From assembly GCF_051020985.1 (NCBI RefSeq), contig NW_027475134.1, positions 3,844,001 to 3,908,000 of the forward strand: a stretch of 64,000 nt of DNA, written 5' to 3'. Under the pieces are notes generated by a model that worked only from the letters and a program-made list of their open reading frames with translations, made no database searches and was not told the DNA's origin. How positions within the stretch are numbered: position 1 is the first letter of the stretch; every line of letters starts with the position of its first letter. A program made the translations under genes and the position numbers. The DNA is from Nomia melanderi (lineage: Eukaryota > Arthropoda > Insecta > Hymenoptera > Halictidae). Below are positions 1 to 11,292 of the stretch, in pieces.

Positions 1-875
1 AAATCCAATATATATCTGGTGATATCTCGGGTGGTATTACAGATAGCGCAATAAATCAAAGTGCATTGTCTGTAGGAGACACTGGCGCATGAACCTGTGC
101 AGCGGGAACGACCTCGGACCACCAGGGGCCGAGAAAACGACTGTCTCATGGAGCCGGACACTCAGGGTCAGTGAAAAATCCAATATATATCTGGTGATAT
201 CTCGGGTGGTATTACAGATAGCGCAATAAATCAAAGTGCATTGTCTGTAGGAGACACTGGCGCATGAACCTGTGCAGCGGGAACGACCTCGGACCACCAG
301 GGGCCGAAAAAACCACAGTCTCATGGGGCCGGATACTCAGGGTCAGGGTAAAATCCAATATATATCTGGTGATATCTCGGGTGCTATTACAGATAGCGCA
401 ATAAATCAAAGTGCATTGTCTGTAGGAGGCCCTGGCGCATGAATCTGTGATGCGGGAACGACCTCGGACCACCAGGGGCCGAAAAAACCACAGTCTCATG
501 GGGCCGGACACTCAGGGTCAGGGTAAATTCCAATATATATCTGGTGATATCTCGGGTGCTATTAGAGATAGCGCAATAGATCAAAGTGCATTGTCTGTAG
601 GAGACACTGGCGCATGAACCTGTGCAGCGGGAACGACCTCGGACCACCAGGGGCCGAGAAAACGACCTTCTCATGGGGCCGGACGCTCAGGGTCAGTGAA
701 AAATCCAATATATATCTGGTGATATCTCGGGTGCTATTAGAGATAGCGCAATAAACCAAAGTGAATTATCTGCAGGAGGCCCTGGCGCATGAATTTGTGC
801 AACGGGAACGACCTCGGACCACCAGGGGCCGAGAAAACCACAGTCTGATGGGGCCGGACACTCAGGGTCAGGGAA

Positions 876-1049
876 AAATCCATTATATATCTGGTGATAT
901 ATCGGGTACCATTAGAGATAGCGCGATAAATCAAAGTGCATTGTCTGCAGGAGGCCCTGACGCATGAATCTGTGCAGCGGGAACGACCTCGGACCACCAG
1001 GGCCGAGGGAACCACAGTTTCATGGGACCGAGATCTCAGGGTCAGGCAA
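876..1049 (+). repeat. 174-bp monomer (one G lost in the dyad arm)
   Basis: Here the GGGG run of the 122-130 arm is GGG (CCAGGGCCGAG), which shortens the monomer by one base and shifts the array phase by -1. The deletion removes the bulged base of the inverted repeat, although the left arm of this monomer also has a change (GGCCCTGAC). The frame shift explains the longest open frame in the window (157 codons, minus strand, 737-1,210), which has no other support as a gene. Confidence 0.85.
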
Positions 1050-1536
1050 AAATCCAATATATATCTGGTGATATCTCGGGTGCTATTACAGATAGCGCTA
1101 TAAATCAAAGTGCATTGTCTGTAGGAGGCCCTGGCGCATGAATCTGTGCAGCGGGAACGACCTCGGTCCACCAGGGGCCGAAAAAACCACAGTCTCATGG
1201 GGCCGGACACTCAGGGTCAGGGTAAAATCCAATATATATCTGGTGATATCTCGGGTGCTATTACAGATAGCGCAATAAATCAAAGGGCATTGTCTGTAGG
1301 AGGCCCTGGCGCATGAATCTGTGCAGCGGCAACGACCTCGGACCACCAGGGGCCGAGAAAACCACAGTCTCATGGGGCCGGACACTCTGGGTCAGGGGAA
1401 AATCCAATATATATCTGGTGATATCTCGGGTGCAATTACAGATAGCGCAAGAAACCAAAGTGCATTGTCTGTAGGAGGCCCTTGCGAATGAATCTGTGCC
1501 GCAGGAACGACCTCGGACCACCAGTGGCCGAGAAAA

Positions 1537-1572
1537 TTACAGATATTCGGAATCCGTCACCCAAGATCATGT
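1537..1572 (+). repeat. Divergent 36-bp segment within a monomer (copy 1)
   Basis: The monomer's usual bases from about 138 to 173 (starting CCACAGTCTC) are replaced by a segment starting TTACAGATATTCGGAATCCG. The replacement has the same length, but only about 19 of 36 bases match the consensus. The following monomer also starts unusually (CCAGCAAATATC instead of CCAATATATATC), so the divergent tract probably crosses the monomer junction. It looks like a remnant of an older or related satellite subfamily patched into the array. The only other copy is 1,050 bp (six monomers) downstream. Confidence 0.85.
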
Positions 1573-2586
1573 AAAAATCCAGCAAATATCTGGTGATATC
1601 TCGGGTGCTATTAGAGATAGCGCAATAAATCAAAGGGCATTGTCTGTAGGAGGCCCAGGCGAATGAATCTGGCCAGCAGGAACGACCTCCGACCACCAGG
1701 GGCCGAGTAAACCACCGTCTCATGGGGCCGGACACTCAGGGTCAGGGAAAAATCCAATATATATCTGGTGATATCTCGGGTGCTATTACAGATAGCGCAA
1801 TAAATCAAAGTGCATTGTCTGTAGGAGGCCCAGGCGAATAAATCTGGCCAGCTGGAACGACCTCGGACCACCAGGGGCCGAGAAAACCACAGTCTCATGG
1901 GGCCGCACACTCAGGGTCAGGGTAAAATCCAATATTTATCTGGTGATATCTCGGGTGCTATTACAGATAGCCCAATAAATCAAAGTGCATTGTCGGTAGG
2001 AGGCCCTGGCGCATGAATCTGTGCAGCGGGAACGACCTCAGACCACCAGGGGCCGGGAAAACCACAGTCTCATGGCGCCGGACACACAGGGTCAGGGGAA
2101 AATCCAATATATATCTGGTGATATCTCGGGTGCTATTAGAGATAGCGCAATAAACCAAAGTGAATTATCTGCAGGAGGCCCTGGCGCATGCATCTGTGCA
2201 GCGGGAACGACCTCGGACCACCAGGGGCCAAGAAAACCACCGTCTCATGGCGCCGGACACTCAGGGTCAGGGAAAAATCCAATATATATCTGGTGATATC
2301 TCGGGTGCTATTAGAGATAGCGCAATAAATCAAAGTGCATTGTCTGTAGGAGGCCCAGACGCATGAATCTGGCCAGCGGGAACGACCTCGGACCACCAGG
2401 GGCCGAGAAAACCACAGTCTCATGGGGCCGGACACTCAGGGTCAGGGGAAAATCCAATATATATCTGGTGATATCTCGGGTGCTATTACAGATAGCTTAA
2501 TAAATCAAAGTGCATTGTCTGTAGGAGGCCCAGGCGAATGAATCTGTGCAGCGGTAACGACCTCGGACCACCAGGGGCCGAGAAAA

Positions 2587-2622
2587 TTATAGATATTCGG
2601 AATCCGTCACCCAAGGTCATGT
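2587..2622 (+). repeat. Divergent 36-bp segment within a monomer (copy 2)
   Basis: Second occurrence of the segment seen at 1,537-1,572, exactly six monomers later. It differs from the first in a few bases (TTATAGATATTC, CCAAGGTCATG), and the next monomer begins CCAGCATATATC. The equal length and shared differences show the two copies are related by duplication or exchange, followed by drift. I did not see this segment anywhere after base 2,640. Confidence 0.85.
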
Positions 2623-3466
2623 AAAAATCCAGCATATATCTGGTGATATCTCGGGTGCTATTACAGATAGCGCAATAATTCAAAGTGCATTGTCTATAGG
2701 AGGCCCTGGCGCATGAATCTGTGCAGCGGGAACGACCTCGGAACCCCAGGGACCGAGAAAACCACCGTCCCATGGGGCCGGACACTCGGGGTCAGTGAAA
2801 TATCCAATATATATGTGTTGATATCTCGGGTGCTATTAGAGATAGCGCAATAAACCATAGTGAATTATCTGCAGGAGGCCCTGGCGCATGAATCTGTACA
2901 ACGGGAGTGACCTCGGACCACCAGGGGCCGAGAAAACCACAGTCTCATGGGGCCGGACACTCAGGGTCAGGGGAAAATCCAATATAGATCTGGTGATATC
3001 TCGGGTGCCATTACAGATAGCGCAATAAACCAAAGTGAATTATCTGCAGGAGGCCCTGGCGCATGAATCTGTGCAGCGGGAACGACCTCGGACAACCAGG
3101 GGCCGAGAAAACCACCGTCTCATGGGGCCGGACACTCAGGGTCAGGGAAAAATCCAATATATATCTGGTGATATCTCGGGTGCTATTAGAGATAGCGCAA
3201 TAAACCAAAGTGAGTTATCTGCAGGAGGCCCTGGCGCCTGAAGCTGTGCAGCGGGAACGACCTCGGACCACCAGGGGCCGAGAAAACGACAGTCTCAAGG
3301 GGCCGGACACTCAGGGTCAGGGGAAAATCCAATATATATCTGGTGATATCTCGGGTGCTATTACAGATAGCGCAATAAATCAAATTGCATTGTCTGTAGG
3401 AGGCCCTGGCGCATAAATGTGGACAGCGGGAACGACCTCGGACCATCAGGGGCCGAGAAAACCACC

Positions 3467-4867
3467 GTCTCATGGGGCCGGACACTCAGGGTCAGGGGAA
3501 AATCCAATATTTATCTGGTGATATCTTGGGTGCTATTACAGATAGCGTAATAAACCAAAGTGAATTATCTGTAGGAGGCCCTGGCGCATGAATCTGTGCA
3601 GCGGGAACGACCTCGGACCACCAGGGGCCGAGAAAACCACAGTCTCATGGGGCCGGACACTCAGGGTCAGGGAAAAATTCAATATATATCTGGTGATATC
3701 TTGGGTGCTATTAGATATAGCGCAATAAACCAAAGTGAGTTATCTGCAGGAGGCCCTGGCGCATGAATCTGTGCAACGGGAACGACCTCGGACCACCAGG
3801 GGCCGAAAAAACCACAGTCTCATGGGGCCGGACACTCAGGGTCAGGGAAAAATCCAATATATATCTGGTGATATCTCGGGCGCTATTAGAGATAGCGCAA
3901 TAAGCCAAAGGGAATTATCTGCAGGAGGCCCTGGCGCATGCATCTGTGCAGCGGGAACGACCTAGGACCACCAGGAACCGAGAAAACCACCGTCTCATGG
4001 GGCCGGACGCTCAGGGTAAGGGAAAAATCCAATATATATCTGGTGATATCTCGGGTGCTATTAGAGATAGCGCAATAAACGAAAGTGAATTATCTGCAGG
4101 AGGCCCTGGCGCATGAATCTGTGCAGCGGGATCGACCGCGGACCACCAGGGGCCGAGAAAACCACCGTCTCATGGGGCCGGACACTCAGGGTCAGGGAAA
4201 AATCCAATATATATCTGGTGATATCTCGGGTGCTATTAGAGATAGGCGCAATAAACGAAAGTGAATTATCTGCAGGAGGCCCTGGCGCATGAATCTGTGC
4301 AACGGGAACGACCTCGGACCACCAGGGGCCGAAAAATCCACAGTCTCATGGGGCCGGACACTCAGGGTCAGGGAAAAATCCAATATATATCTGGTGATAT
4401 CTTGGGTGCTATTCGAGATAGCGTAATAAACCAAAGTGAATTATCTGCAGGAGGCCCTGGCGCAAGAATCTGTGCAGCGGGAACGACCTCGGACCACCAG
4501 GGGCCGAGAAAACCACAGTCTCATGGGGCCGGACACACAGGGTCAGGGAAAAATTCAATATATATCTGGTGATATCTTGGGTGCTATTAGAGATAGCGCA
4601 ATAAACCAAAGTGAATTATCTGCAGGAGGCCCTGGCGCATGAATCTGTGCAACGGGAACGACCTCGGACCACCAGGGGCCGAAAAAACCACAGTCACATG
4701 GGGCCGGACACTCAGGGTCAGGGAAAAATCCAATATATATCTGGTGATATCTCGGGTGCTATTACAGATAGCGCAATAAATCAAAGTGCATTGTCTGTAG
4801 GAGGCCCTGGCGCATGAATCTGTGCAGCGGGAACGACCTCGGACCACCAGGGGCCGAGAAAACCACA
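3467..4867 (+). repeat. 8-mer HOR, copy 1 (1,401 bp)
   Basis: Eight monomers, one of them 176 bp, that recur at once at 4,868 with a 1,401-bp offset. The left edge is the first mismatch, at 3,466 (C against A at 4,867). Markers inside the unit are ATATTTATCTGG near 3,509, GGGCGCTATTAG near 3,878, AATAAGCCAAAGGG near 3,900, the GATAGGCGCA insertion near 4,244 and GGCGCAAGAATC near 4,460. Only two base differences from copy 2 were seen, at 4,551 and 4,696. Confidence 0.9.
4200..4375 (+). repeat. 176-bp monomer (one-base insertion)
   Basis: GATAGGCGCAATAAAC replaces GATAGCGCAATAAA, an extra G near 4,245 that shifts the array phase by +1. The same insertion appears 1,401 bp later near 5,646, which confirms that it was copied with the 8-mer HOR rather than arising twice. 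Confidence 0.85.
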
Positions 4868-4900
4868 GTCTCATGGGGCCGGACACTCAGGGTCAGGGGA
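4726..4900 (+). repeat. Representative class A monomer (matches consensus)
   Basis: This 175-bp monomer matches the consensus I derived by eye. Class A is recognised by five linked bases: C40, T56, C64, G68 and T73. The AT-rich start (CCAATATATATCTGG, then GATATC) is followed by a GC-rich body. Two inverted repeats lie in the body: GGCCCTGG at 78-85 against CCAGGGGCC at 122-130 (one bulged G), and CTCGG at 113-117 against CCGAG at 129-133. In class A the motif at 70-75 reads CTGTAG and so lacks a PstI site. Confidence 0.9.
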
Positions 4901-6312
4901 AAATCCAATATTTATCTGGTGATATCTTGGGTGCTATTACAGATAGCGTAATAAACCAAAGTGAATTATCTGTAGGAGGCCCTGGCGCATGAATCTGTGC
5001 AGCGGGAACGACCTCGGACCACCAGGGGCCGAGAAAACCACAGTCTCATGGGGCCGGACACTCAGGGTCAGGGAAAAATTCAATATATATCTGGTGATAT
5101 CTTGGGTGCTATTAGATATAGCGCAATAAACCAAAGTGAGTTATCTGCAGGAGGCCCTGGCGCATGAATCTGTGCAACGGGAACGACCTCGGACCACCAG
5201 GGGCCGAAAAAACCACAGTCTCATGGGGCCGGACACTCAGGGTCAGGGAAAAATCCAATATATATCTGGTGATATCTCGGGCGCTATTAGAGATAGCGCA
5301 ATAAGCCAAAGGGAATTATCTGCAGGAGGCCCTGGCGCATGCATCTGTGCAGCGGGAACGACCTAGGACCACCAGGAACCGAGAAAACCACCGTCTCATG
5401 GGGCCGGACGCTCAGGGTAAGGGAAAAATCCAATATATATCTGGTGATATCTCGGGTGCTATTAGAGATAGCGCAATAAACGAAAGTGAATTATCTGCAG
5501 GAGGCCCTGGCGCATGAATCTGTGCAGCGGGATCGACCGCGGACCACCAGGGGCCGAGAAAACCACCGTCTCATGGGGCCGGACACTCAGGGTCAGGGAA
5601 AAATCCAATATATATCTGGTGATATCTCGGGTGCTATTAGAGATAGGCGCAATAAACGAAAGTGAATTATCTGCAGGAGGCCCTGGCGCATGAATCTGTG
5701 CAACGGGAACGACCTCGGACCACCAGGGGCCGAAAAATCCACAGTCTCATGGGGCCGGACACTCAGGGTCAGGGAAAAATCCAATATATATCTGGTGATA
5801 TCTTGGGTGCTATTCGAGATAGCGTAATAAACCAAAGTGAATTATCTGCAGGAGGCCCTGGCGCAAGAATCTGTGCAGCGGGAACGACCTCGGACCACCA
5901 GGGGCCGAGAAAACCACAGTCTCATGGGGCCGGACACACAGGGTCAGGGAATAATTCAATATATATCTGGTGATATCTTGGGTGCTATTAGAGATAGCGC
6001 AATAAACCAAAGTGAATTATCTGCAGGAGGCCCTGGCGCATGAATCTGTGCAACGGGAACGACCTCGGACCACCAGGGGCCGAAAAAACCACAGTCTCAT
6101 GGGGCCGGACACTCAGGGTCAGGGAAAAATCCAATATATATCTGGTGATATCTCGGGTGCTATTACAGATAGCGCAATAAATCAAAGTGCATTGTCTGTA
6201 GGAGGCCCTGGCGCATGAATCTGTGCAGCGGGAACGACCTCGGACCACCAGGGGCCGAGAAAACCACAGTCTCATGGGGCCGGACACTCAGGGTCAGGGG
6301 AAAATCCAATAT
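4868..6312 (+). repeat. 8-mer HOR, copy 2 (1,401 bp plus overhang)
   Basis: Repeat of 3,467-4,867. Identity continues to 6,312, just before the next mismatch (4,912 T against 6,313 A), so the tandem holds about 2.03 unit lengths. The differences seen were A4551 against T5952 and A4696 against T6097, roughly 99.9% identity. This points to a very recent duplication or an ongoing exchange process. Confidence 0.9.
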
Positions 6313-6476
6313 ATATCTGGTGATATCTCGGGTGCTATTAAAGATAGCGCAATAAACTAAAGTGAATTATCTGCAGGAGGCCCTGGCGCATGAATGTGTG
6401 CAGCGGGAACGACCTCGGACCACCAGGGGCCGAGAAAACCGCAGTCTCATGGGGCCGGACACTCAGGGTCAGGGGA
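6302..6476 (+). repeat. Representative class C monomer (A at base 40)
   Basis: This variant reads TTAAAGA where class A has TTACAGA and class B has TTAGAGA, and it continues AATAAACTAAAG (C56, T57). It is linked to GCATGAATGTGTGCAG further along. The same combination starts at about 14,699, 17,323, 19,947, 22,397, 23,622, 26,071, 41,306 and 50,756. Many of these sites are one HOR period apart, so class C works as a marker of one position within HOR units. A monomer near 11,760 has the T57 change but C40 and looks recombinant. Confidence 0.75.
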
Positions 6477-6547
6477 AAATCCAATATATATCTGGTGATA
6501 TCTCGGGTGCTATTACAGATAGAGCAATAAATCAAAGTGCATTGTCC
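6313..6547 (+). repeat. Satellite linker between HOR blocks
   Basis: Monomers between the 1,401-bp tandem and the 2,624-bp-period block, including most of a class C monomer (TTAAAGA, CTAAAG, ATGAATGTGTG). It resembles the segments at 22,397 and 23,622 and the start of the 11,760 region. There is nothing here but satellite. Confidence 0.8.
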
Positions 6548-8668
6548 GTAGGAGGCCCTGGTGCATGAATCTGGCCAGCGGGAACGACCTCGGACCACCA
6601 GCGGCCGAGAAAACCACCGTCTCATGGGGCCGGACACTCAGGGTCGGGGAAAAATCCAATATATATCTGGTGATATCTCGGGTGCTATTAGAGATAGCGC
6701 AATAAACCAAAGTGAATTGTCTGCAGGAGGCCCTGGCGCATGAATCTGTGCAGCGGGAACGACCACGGACCACCAGGGGCCGAGAAAACCGCAGTCTCAT
6801 GGGGCCGGACACTCAGGGTCAGGGAAAAATCCAATATATATCTGGTGATATCTCGGGCGCTATTAGAGATAGCGCATTAAATCAAAGTGCATTGTCTGTA
6901 GGAGGCCCTGGCGCATGAATCTGTGCAGCGGGAACGACCTCGGAACACCAGGGGCCGAGAAAACCACCGTCTCATGGGGCAGGACACTCAGGGTCAGTGA
7001 AAAATCCAATATATATCTGGTGATATCTCGGGTGCTATTACAGATAGAGCAATAAATCAAAGTGCATTGTCTGTAGGAGGCCCTGGCGCATGAATCTGTG
7101 CAGCGGGAACAACCTCGGACCACCAGGGGCCGAGAAAACCGCAGTCTCATGGGGCCGGACACTCAGGGTCAGGGAAAAATCCAATATATATCTGGTGATA
7201 TCTCGGGCGCTATTAGAGATAGCGCAATAAGCCAAAGGGAATTATCTGCAGGAGGCTCTGGCGCATGCATCAGTGCAGCGGGAACGACCTAGGACCACCA
7301 GGGGCCGAGAAAACCACAGTCTCATGGGGCCGGACACTCAGGGTCAGGGGAAAATCCAATATATATCTGGTGATATCTCGGGTGCTATTAGAGATAGCGC
7401 AATAAATCAAAGTGCATTGTCTGTAGGAGGCCCTGGCGCATGAATCTGTGCAGCGGGAACGACCTCGGAACACCAGGGGCCGAGAGAACCACCGTCTCAT
7501 GGGGCAGGACACTCAGGGTCAGAGAAAAATCCAATATATATCTGGTGATATCTCGGGTGCTATTACAGATAGCGCAATAAATCAAAGTGCATTGTCTGTA
7601 GGAGACGCTGGCGCATGAACCTGTGCAGCGGGAACGTTCTCGGACCACCAGGGGCCGAGAAAACGACCGTCTCATGGGGCCGGACGCTCAGGGTCAGTGA
7701 AAAATCCAATATATATCTGGTGATATCTCGGGTGGTATTAGAGATAGCGCAATAAACCAAAGTGAATTAACTGCAGGAGGCCCTGGCGCATGGATCTGTG
7801 CAACGGGAACGACCTCGGACCACCAGGGGCCGAGAAAACCACAGTCTCATGGGGCCGGATACTCAGGGTCAGGGGAAAATCCAATATAGATCTGGTAATA
7901 TCTCGGGTGCTATTACAGATAGCGCAATAAATCATGGTGCATTGTCTGTAGGAGGCCCTGGCGCATGAATCTGTGCAGCGGGAACGACCTAGGACCACCA
8001 GGGGCCGAGAATACTACAGTCTCATGGGGCCGGACACTCAGGGTCAGGGGAAAATCCAATATATATCTGGTGATATCTCGGGTGCTATTAGAGATAGCGC
8101 AATAAACCAAGGTGAATTATCTGCAGGAGGCCCTGGCGCATGAATCTGTGCAACGGGAACGACCTCGGACCACCAGGGGCCGCGAAAACGACAGTCTCAA
8201 GGGGCCGGACACTCAGGGTCAGGGGAAAATCCAATATATATCTGGTGATATCTCTGGTGCTATTACAGATAGCGCAATAAATCAAAGTACATTGTCTGTA
8301 GGAGGCCCTGGCGCATAAATGTGGCCAGCGGGACGACCTCGGACCATCAGGGGCCGAGAAAACCACCGTCTCATGGGGCCGGACACTCAGGGTCAGGGGA
8401 AAATCCAATATTTATCTGGTGATATCTTGGGTGCTATTACAGATAGCGCAATAAATCAAAGTGCATTGTCTGTAGGAGGCCCTGGCGCATGAATCTGTGC
8501 AGCGGGAACGACCTCGGACCAGCAGGGGCCGAGAAAACCACCGTCCCGAGGGGCCGGACACTTAGGGTCAGTGAAAAATCCAATATCTATCTGGTGATAT
8601 CTCGGGTGCTATTACAGATAGAGCAATAAATCAAAGTGCATTGTCTGTAGGAGGCCCTGGCGCATGAA
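6548..8668 (+). repeat. 2.1-kb segment, 2,624-bp period, copy 1
   Basis: This segment recurs at 9,172-11,292 with an offset of 2,624 bp (15 monomers minus one base). The odd offset comes from a 174-bp monomer whose GGGAACGACC is shortened to GGGACGACC near 8,332. Other markers are CCAGCGGCCG with GGTCGGGGAA near 6,600-6,650, GACCACGG near 6,763, GCAGGACACTC near 6,980 and AACGTTCTCGG near 7,633. I saw about seven or eight differences from copy 2, for example 7,734, 8,016 and around 8,522, so roughly 99.6% identity. Confidence 0.85.
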
Positions 8669-9171
8669 CCTGTGCAGCGGGAACGTTCTCGGACCACCAG
8701 GGGCCGAGAAAACGACCGTCTCATGGGGCCGGACGCTCAGGGTCAGTGAAAAATCCAATATATATCTGGTGATATCTCGGGTGCTATTAGAGATAGCGCA
8801 ATAAACCAAAGTGAATTAACTGCAGGAGGCCCTGGCGCATTGATCTGTGCAACGGGAACGACCTCGGACCACCAGGGGCCGAAAAAACCACATTCTCATG
8901 GGGCCGGACACTCAGGGTCAGGGAAAAATCCAATATATATCTGGTGATATCTCGGGTGCTATTACAGATAGCGCAATAAATCAAAGTGCATTGTCTGTAG
9001 GAGGCCCTGGCGCATGAATCTGTGCAGCGGGAACGACCTCGGACCACCAGGGGCCGAGAAAACCACAGTCTCATGGGGCCGGACACTCAGGGTCAGGGGA
9101 AAATCCAATATATATCTGGTGATATCTCGGGTGCTATTACAGATATAGCAATAAATCAAAGTGCATTGTCT
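8669..9171 (+). repeat. Satellite linker, partial copy of 7.6-7.9 kb
   Basis: Monomers joining the two copies of the 2.1-kb segment. The first part resembles 7,618-7,900 at a 1,049-bp offset, sharing GAACCTGTGC with AACGTTCTCGG and GAATTAACTGCAGG. The remainder is ordinary class A. The join to 9,172 lies within homologous monomers, as expected for unequal exchange. Confidence 0.75.
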
Positions 9172-11292
9172 GTAGGAGGCCCTGGTGCATGAATCTGGCC
9201 AGCGGGAACGACCTCGGACCACCAGCGGCCGAGAAAACCACCGTCTCATGGGGCCGGACACTCAGGGTCGGGGAAAAATCCAATATATATCTGGTGATAT
9301 CTCGGGTGCTATTAGAGATAGCGCAATAAACCAAAGTGAATTGTCTGCAGGAGGCCCTGGCGCATGAATCTGTGCAGCGGGAACGACCACGGACCACCAG
9401 GGGCCGAGAAAACCGCAGTCTCATGGGGCCGGACACTCAGGGTCAGGGAAAAATCCAATATATATCTGGTGATATCTCGGGCGCTATTAGAGATAGCGCA
9501 TTAAATCAAAGTGCATTGTCTGTAGGAGGCCCTGGCGCATGAATCTGTGCAGCGGGAACGACCTCGGAACACCAGGGGCCGAGAAAACCACCGTCTCATG
9601 GGGCAGGACACTCAGGGTCAGTGAAAAATCCAATATATATCTGGTGATATCTCGGGTGCTATTACAGATAGAGCAATAAATCAAAGTGCATTGTCTGTAG
9701 GAGGCCCTGGCGCATGAATCTGTGCAGCGGGAACAACCTCGGACCACCAGGGGCCGAGAAAACCGCAGTCTCATGGGGCCGGACACTCAGGGTCAGGGAA
9801 AAATCCAATATATATCTGGTGATATCTCGGGCGCTATTAGAGATAGCGCAATAAGCCAAAGGGAATTATCTGCAGGAGGCTCTGGCGCATGCATCAGTGC
9901 AGCGGGAACGACCTAGGACCACCAGGGGCCGAGAAAACCACAGTCTCATGGGGCCGGACACTCAGGGTCAGGGGAAAATCCAATATATATCTGGTGATAT
10001 CTCGGGTGCTATTAGAGATAGCGCAATAAATCAAAGTGCATTGTCTGTAGGAGGCCCTGGCGCATGAATCTGTGCAGCGGGAACGACCTCGGAACACCAG
10101 GGGCCGAGAAAACCACCGTCTCATGGGGCAGGACACTCAGGGTCAGAGAAAAATCCAATATATATCTGGTGATATCTCGGGTGCTATTACAGATAGCGCA
10201 ATAAATCAAAGTGCATTGTCTGTAGGAGACGCTGGCGCATGAACCTGTGCAGCGGGAACGTTCTCGGACCACCAGGGGCCGAGAAAACGACCGTCTCATG
10301 GGGCCGGACGCTCAGGGTCAGTGAAAAATCCAATATATATCTGGTGATATCTCGGGTGCTATTAGAGATAGCGCAATAAACCAAAGTGAATTAACTGCAG
10401 GAGGCCCTGGCGCATGGATCTGTGCAACGGGAACGACCTCGGACCACCAGGGGCCGAGAAAACCACAGTCTCATGGGGCCGGATACTCAGGGTCAGGGGA
10501 AAATCCAATATAGATCTGGTAATATCTCGGGTGCTATTACAGATAGCGCAATAAATCATAGTGCATTGTCTGTAGGAGGCCCTGGCGCATGAATCTGTGC
10601 AGCGGGAACGACCTAGGACCACCAGGGGCCGAGAAAACTACAGTCTCATGGGGCCGGACACTCAGGGTCAGGGGAAAATCCAATATATATCTGGTGATAT
10701 CTCGGGTGCTATTAGAGATAACGCAATAAACCAAGGTGAATTATCTGCAGGAGGCCCTGGCGCATGAATCTGTGCAACGGGAACGACCTCGGACCACCAG
10801 GGGCCGCGAAAACGACAGTCTCAAGGGGCCGGACACTCAGGGTCAGGGGAAAATCCAATATATATCTGGTGATATCTCTGGTGCTATTACAGATAGCGCA
10901 ATAAATCAAAGTACATTGTCTGTAGGAGGCCCTGGCGCATAAATGTGGCCAGCGGGACGACCTCGGACCATCAGGGGCCGAGAAAACCACCGTCTCATGG
11001 GGCCGGACACTCAGGGTCAGGGGAAAATCCAATATTTATCTGGTGATATCTTGGGTGCTATTACAGATAGCGCAATAAATCAAAGTGCATTGTCTGTAGG
11101 AGGCCCTGGCGCATGAATCTGTGCAGCGGGAACGACCTCGGACCACCAGAGGCCGAGAAAACCACCGTCCCGAGGGGCCGGACACTTAGGGTCAGTGAAA
11201 AATCCAATATCTATCTGGTGATATCTCGGGTGCTATTACAGATAGAGCAATAAATCAAAGTGCATTGTCTGTAGGAGGCCCTGGCGCATGAA
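9172..11292 (+). repeat. 2.1-kb segment, 2,624-bp period, copy 2
   Basis: Second copy of 6,548-8,668, including the 174-bp marker monomer near 10,956 (GGGACGACC) and the class A/B order of copy 1. The copies part at 11,293, where copy 1 has GAACCTG (8,669) and copy 2 has GAATCTG. From there copy 2 runs into sequence like 9,720-10,180 at a 1,574-bp (nine monomers minus one base) offset. Confidence 0.85.

Larger units (their letters stand above)
1..3466 (+). repeat. Diverse monomer stretch without clear HOR
   Basis: About 20 monomers with more private variants than elsewhere. Examples are AGGAGACACTGG near 80, 255 and 600, GATATATCGGGTACC near 895, GATAGCTTAATAAATC near 2,490 and the two divergent segments at 1,537 and 2,587. 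I found no near-identical multi-monomer block inside it apart from the partial 1,050-bp (6-mer) echo linking the two divergent segments. It may be older or less recently homogenised satellite, perhaps nearer an array edge; that is inference, since the window stops at base 1. Confidence 0.7.

Noticed and set aside
37..674. Separate family suggested by the AGGAGACACTGG and GAACCTGTGC monomers at the left edge
   Set aside because: Both variants recur scattered later (for example AGGAGACGCTGG near 7,600, 10,225, 17,920, 42,780) in otherwise normal monomers, so they are common subvariants, not a separate family.
737..1210. 157-codon open frame on the minus strand, longest in the window
   Set aside because: It is long only because the 174-bp monomer at 876-1,049 shifts the frame past the usual stop. 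The translation is the repeat motif read in successive frames, with no independent sign of coding.
4816..4834. CENP-B box near bases 91-107 of the monomer
   Set aside because: Only the CGGG half fits the NTTCGNNNNANNCGGGN core. The TTCG position reads AATC and the required A reads C, in nearly all monomers and on both strands.
4826..4846. RNA polymerase III B-box-like GGAACGACCTC, hinting at a tRNA- or SINE-derived monomer
   Set aside because: It has about three mismatches to GGTTCGANNCC, no convincing A box at the right distance and no T-run terminator.
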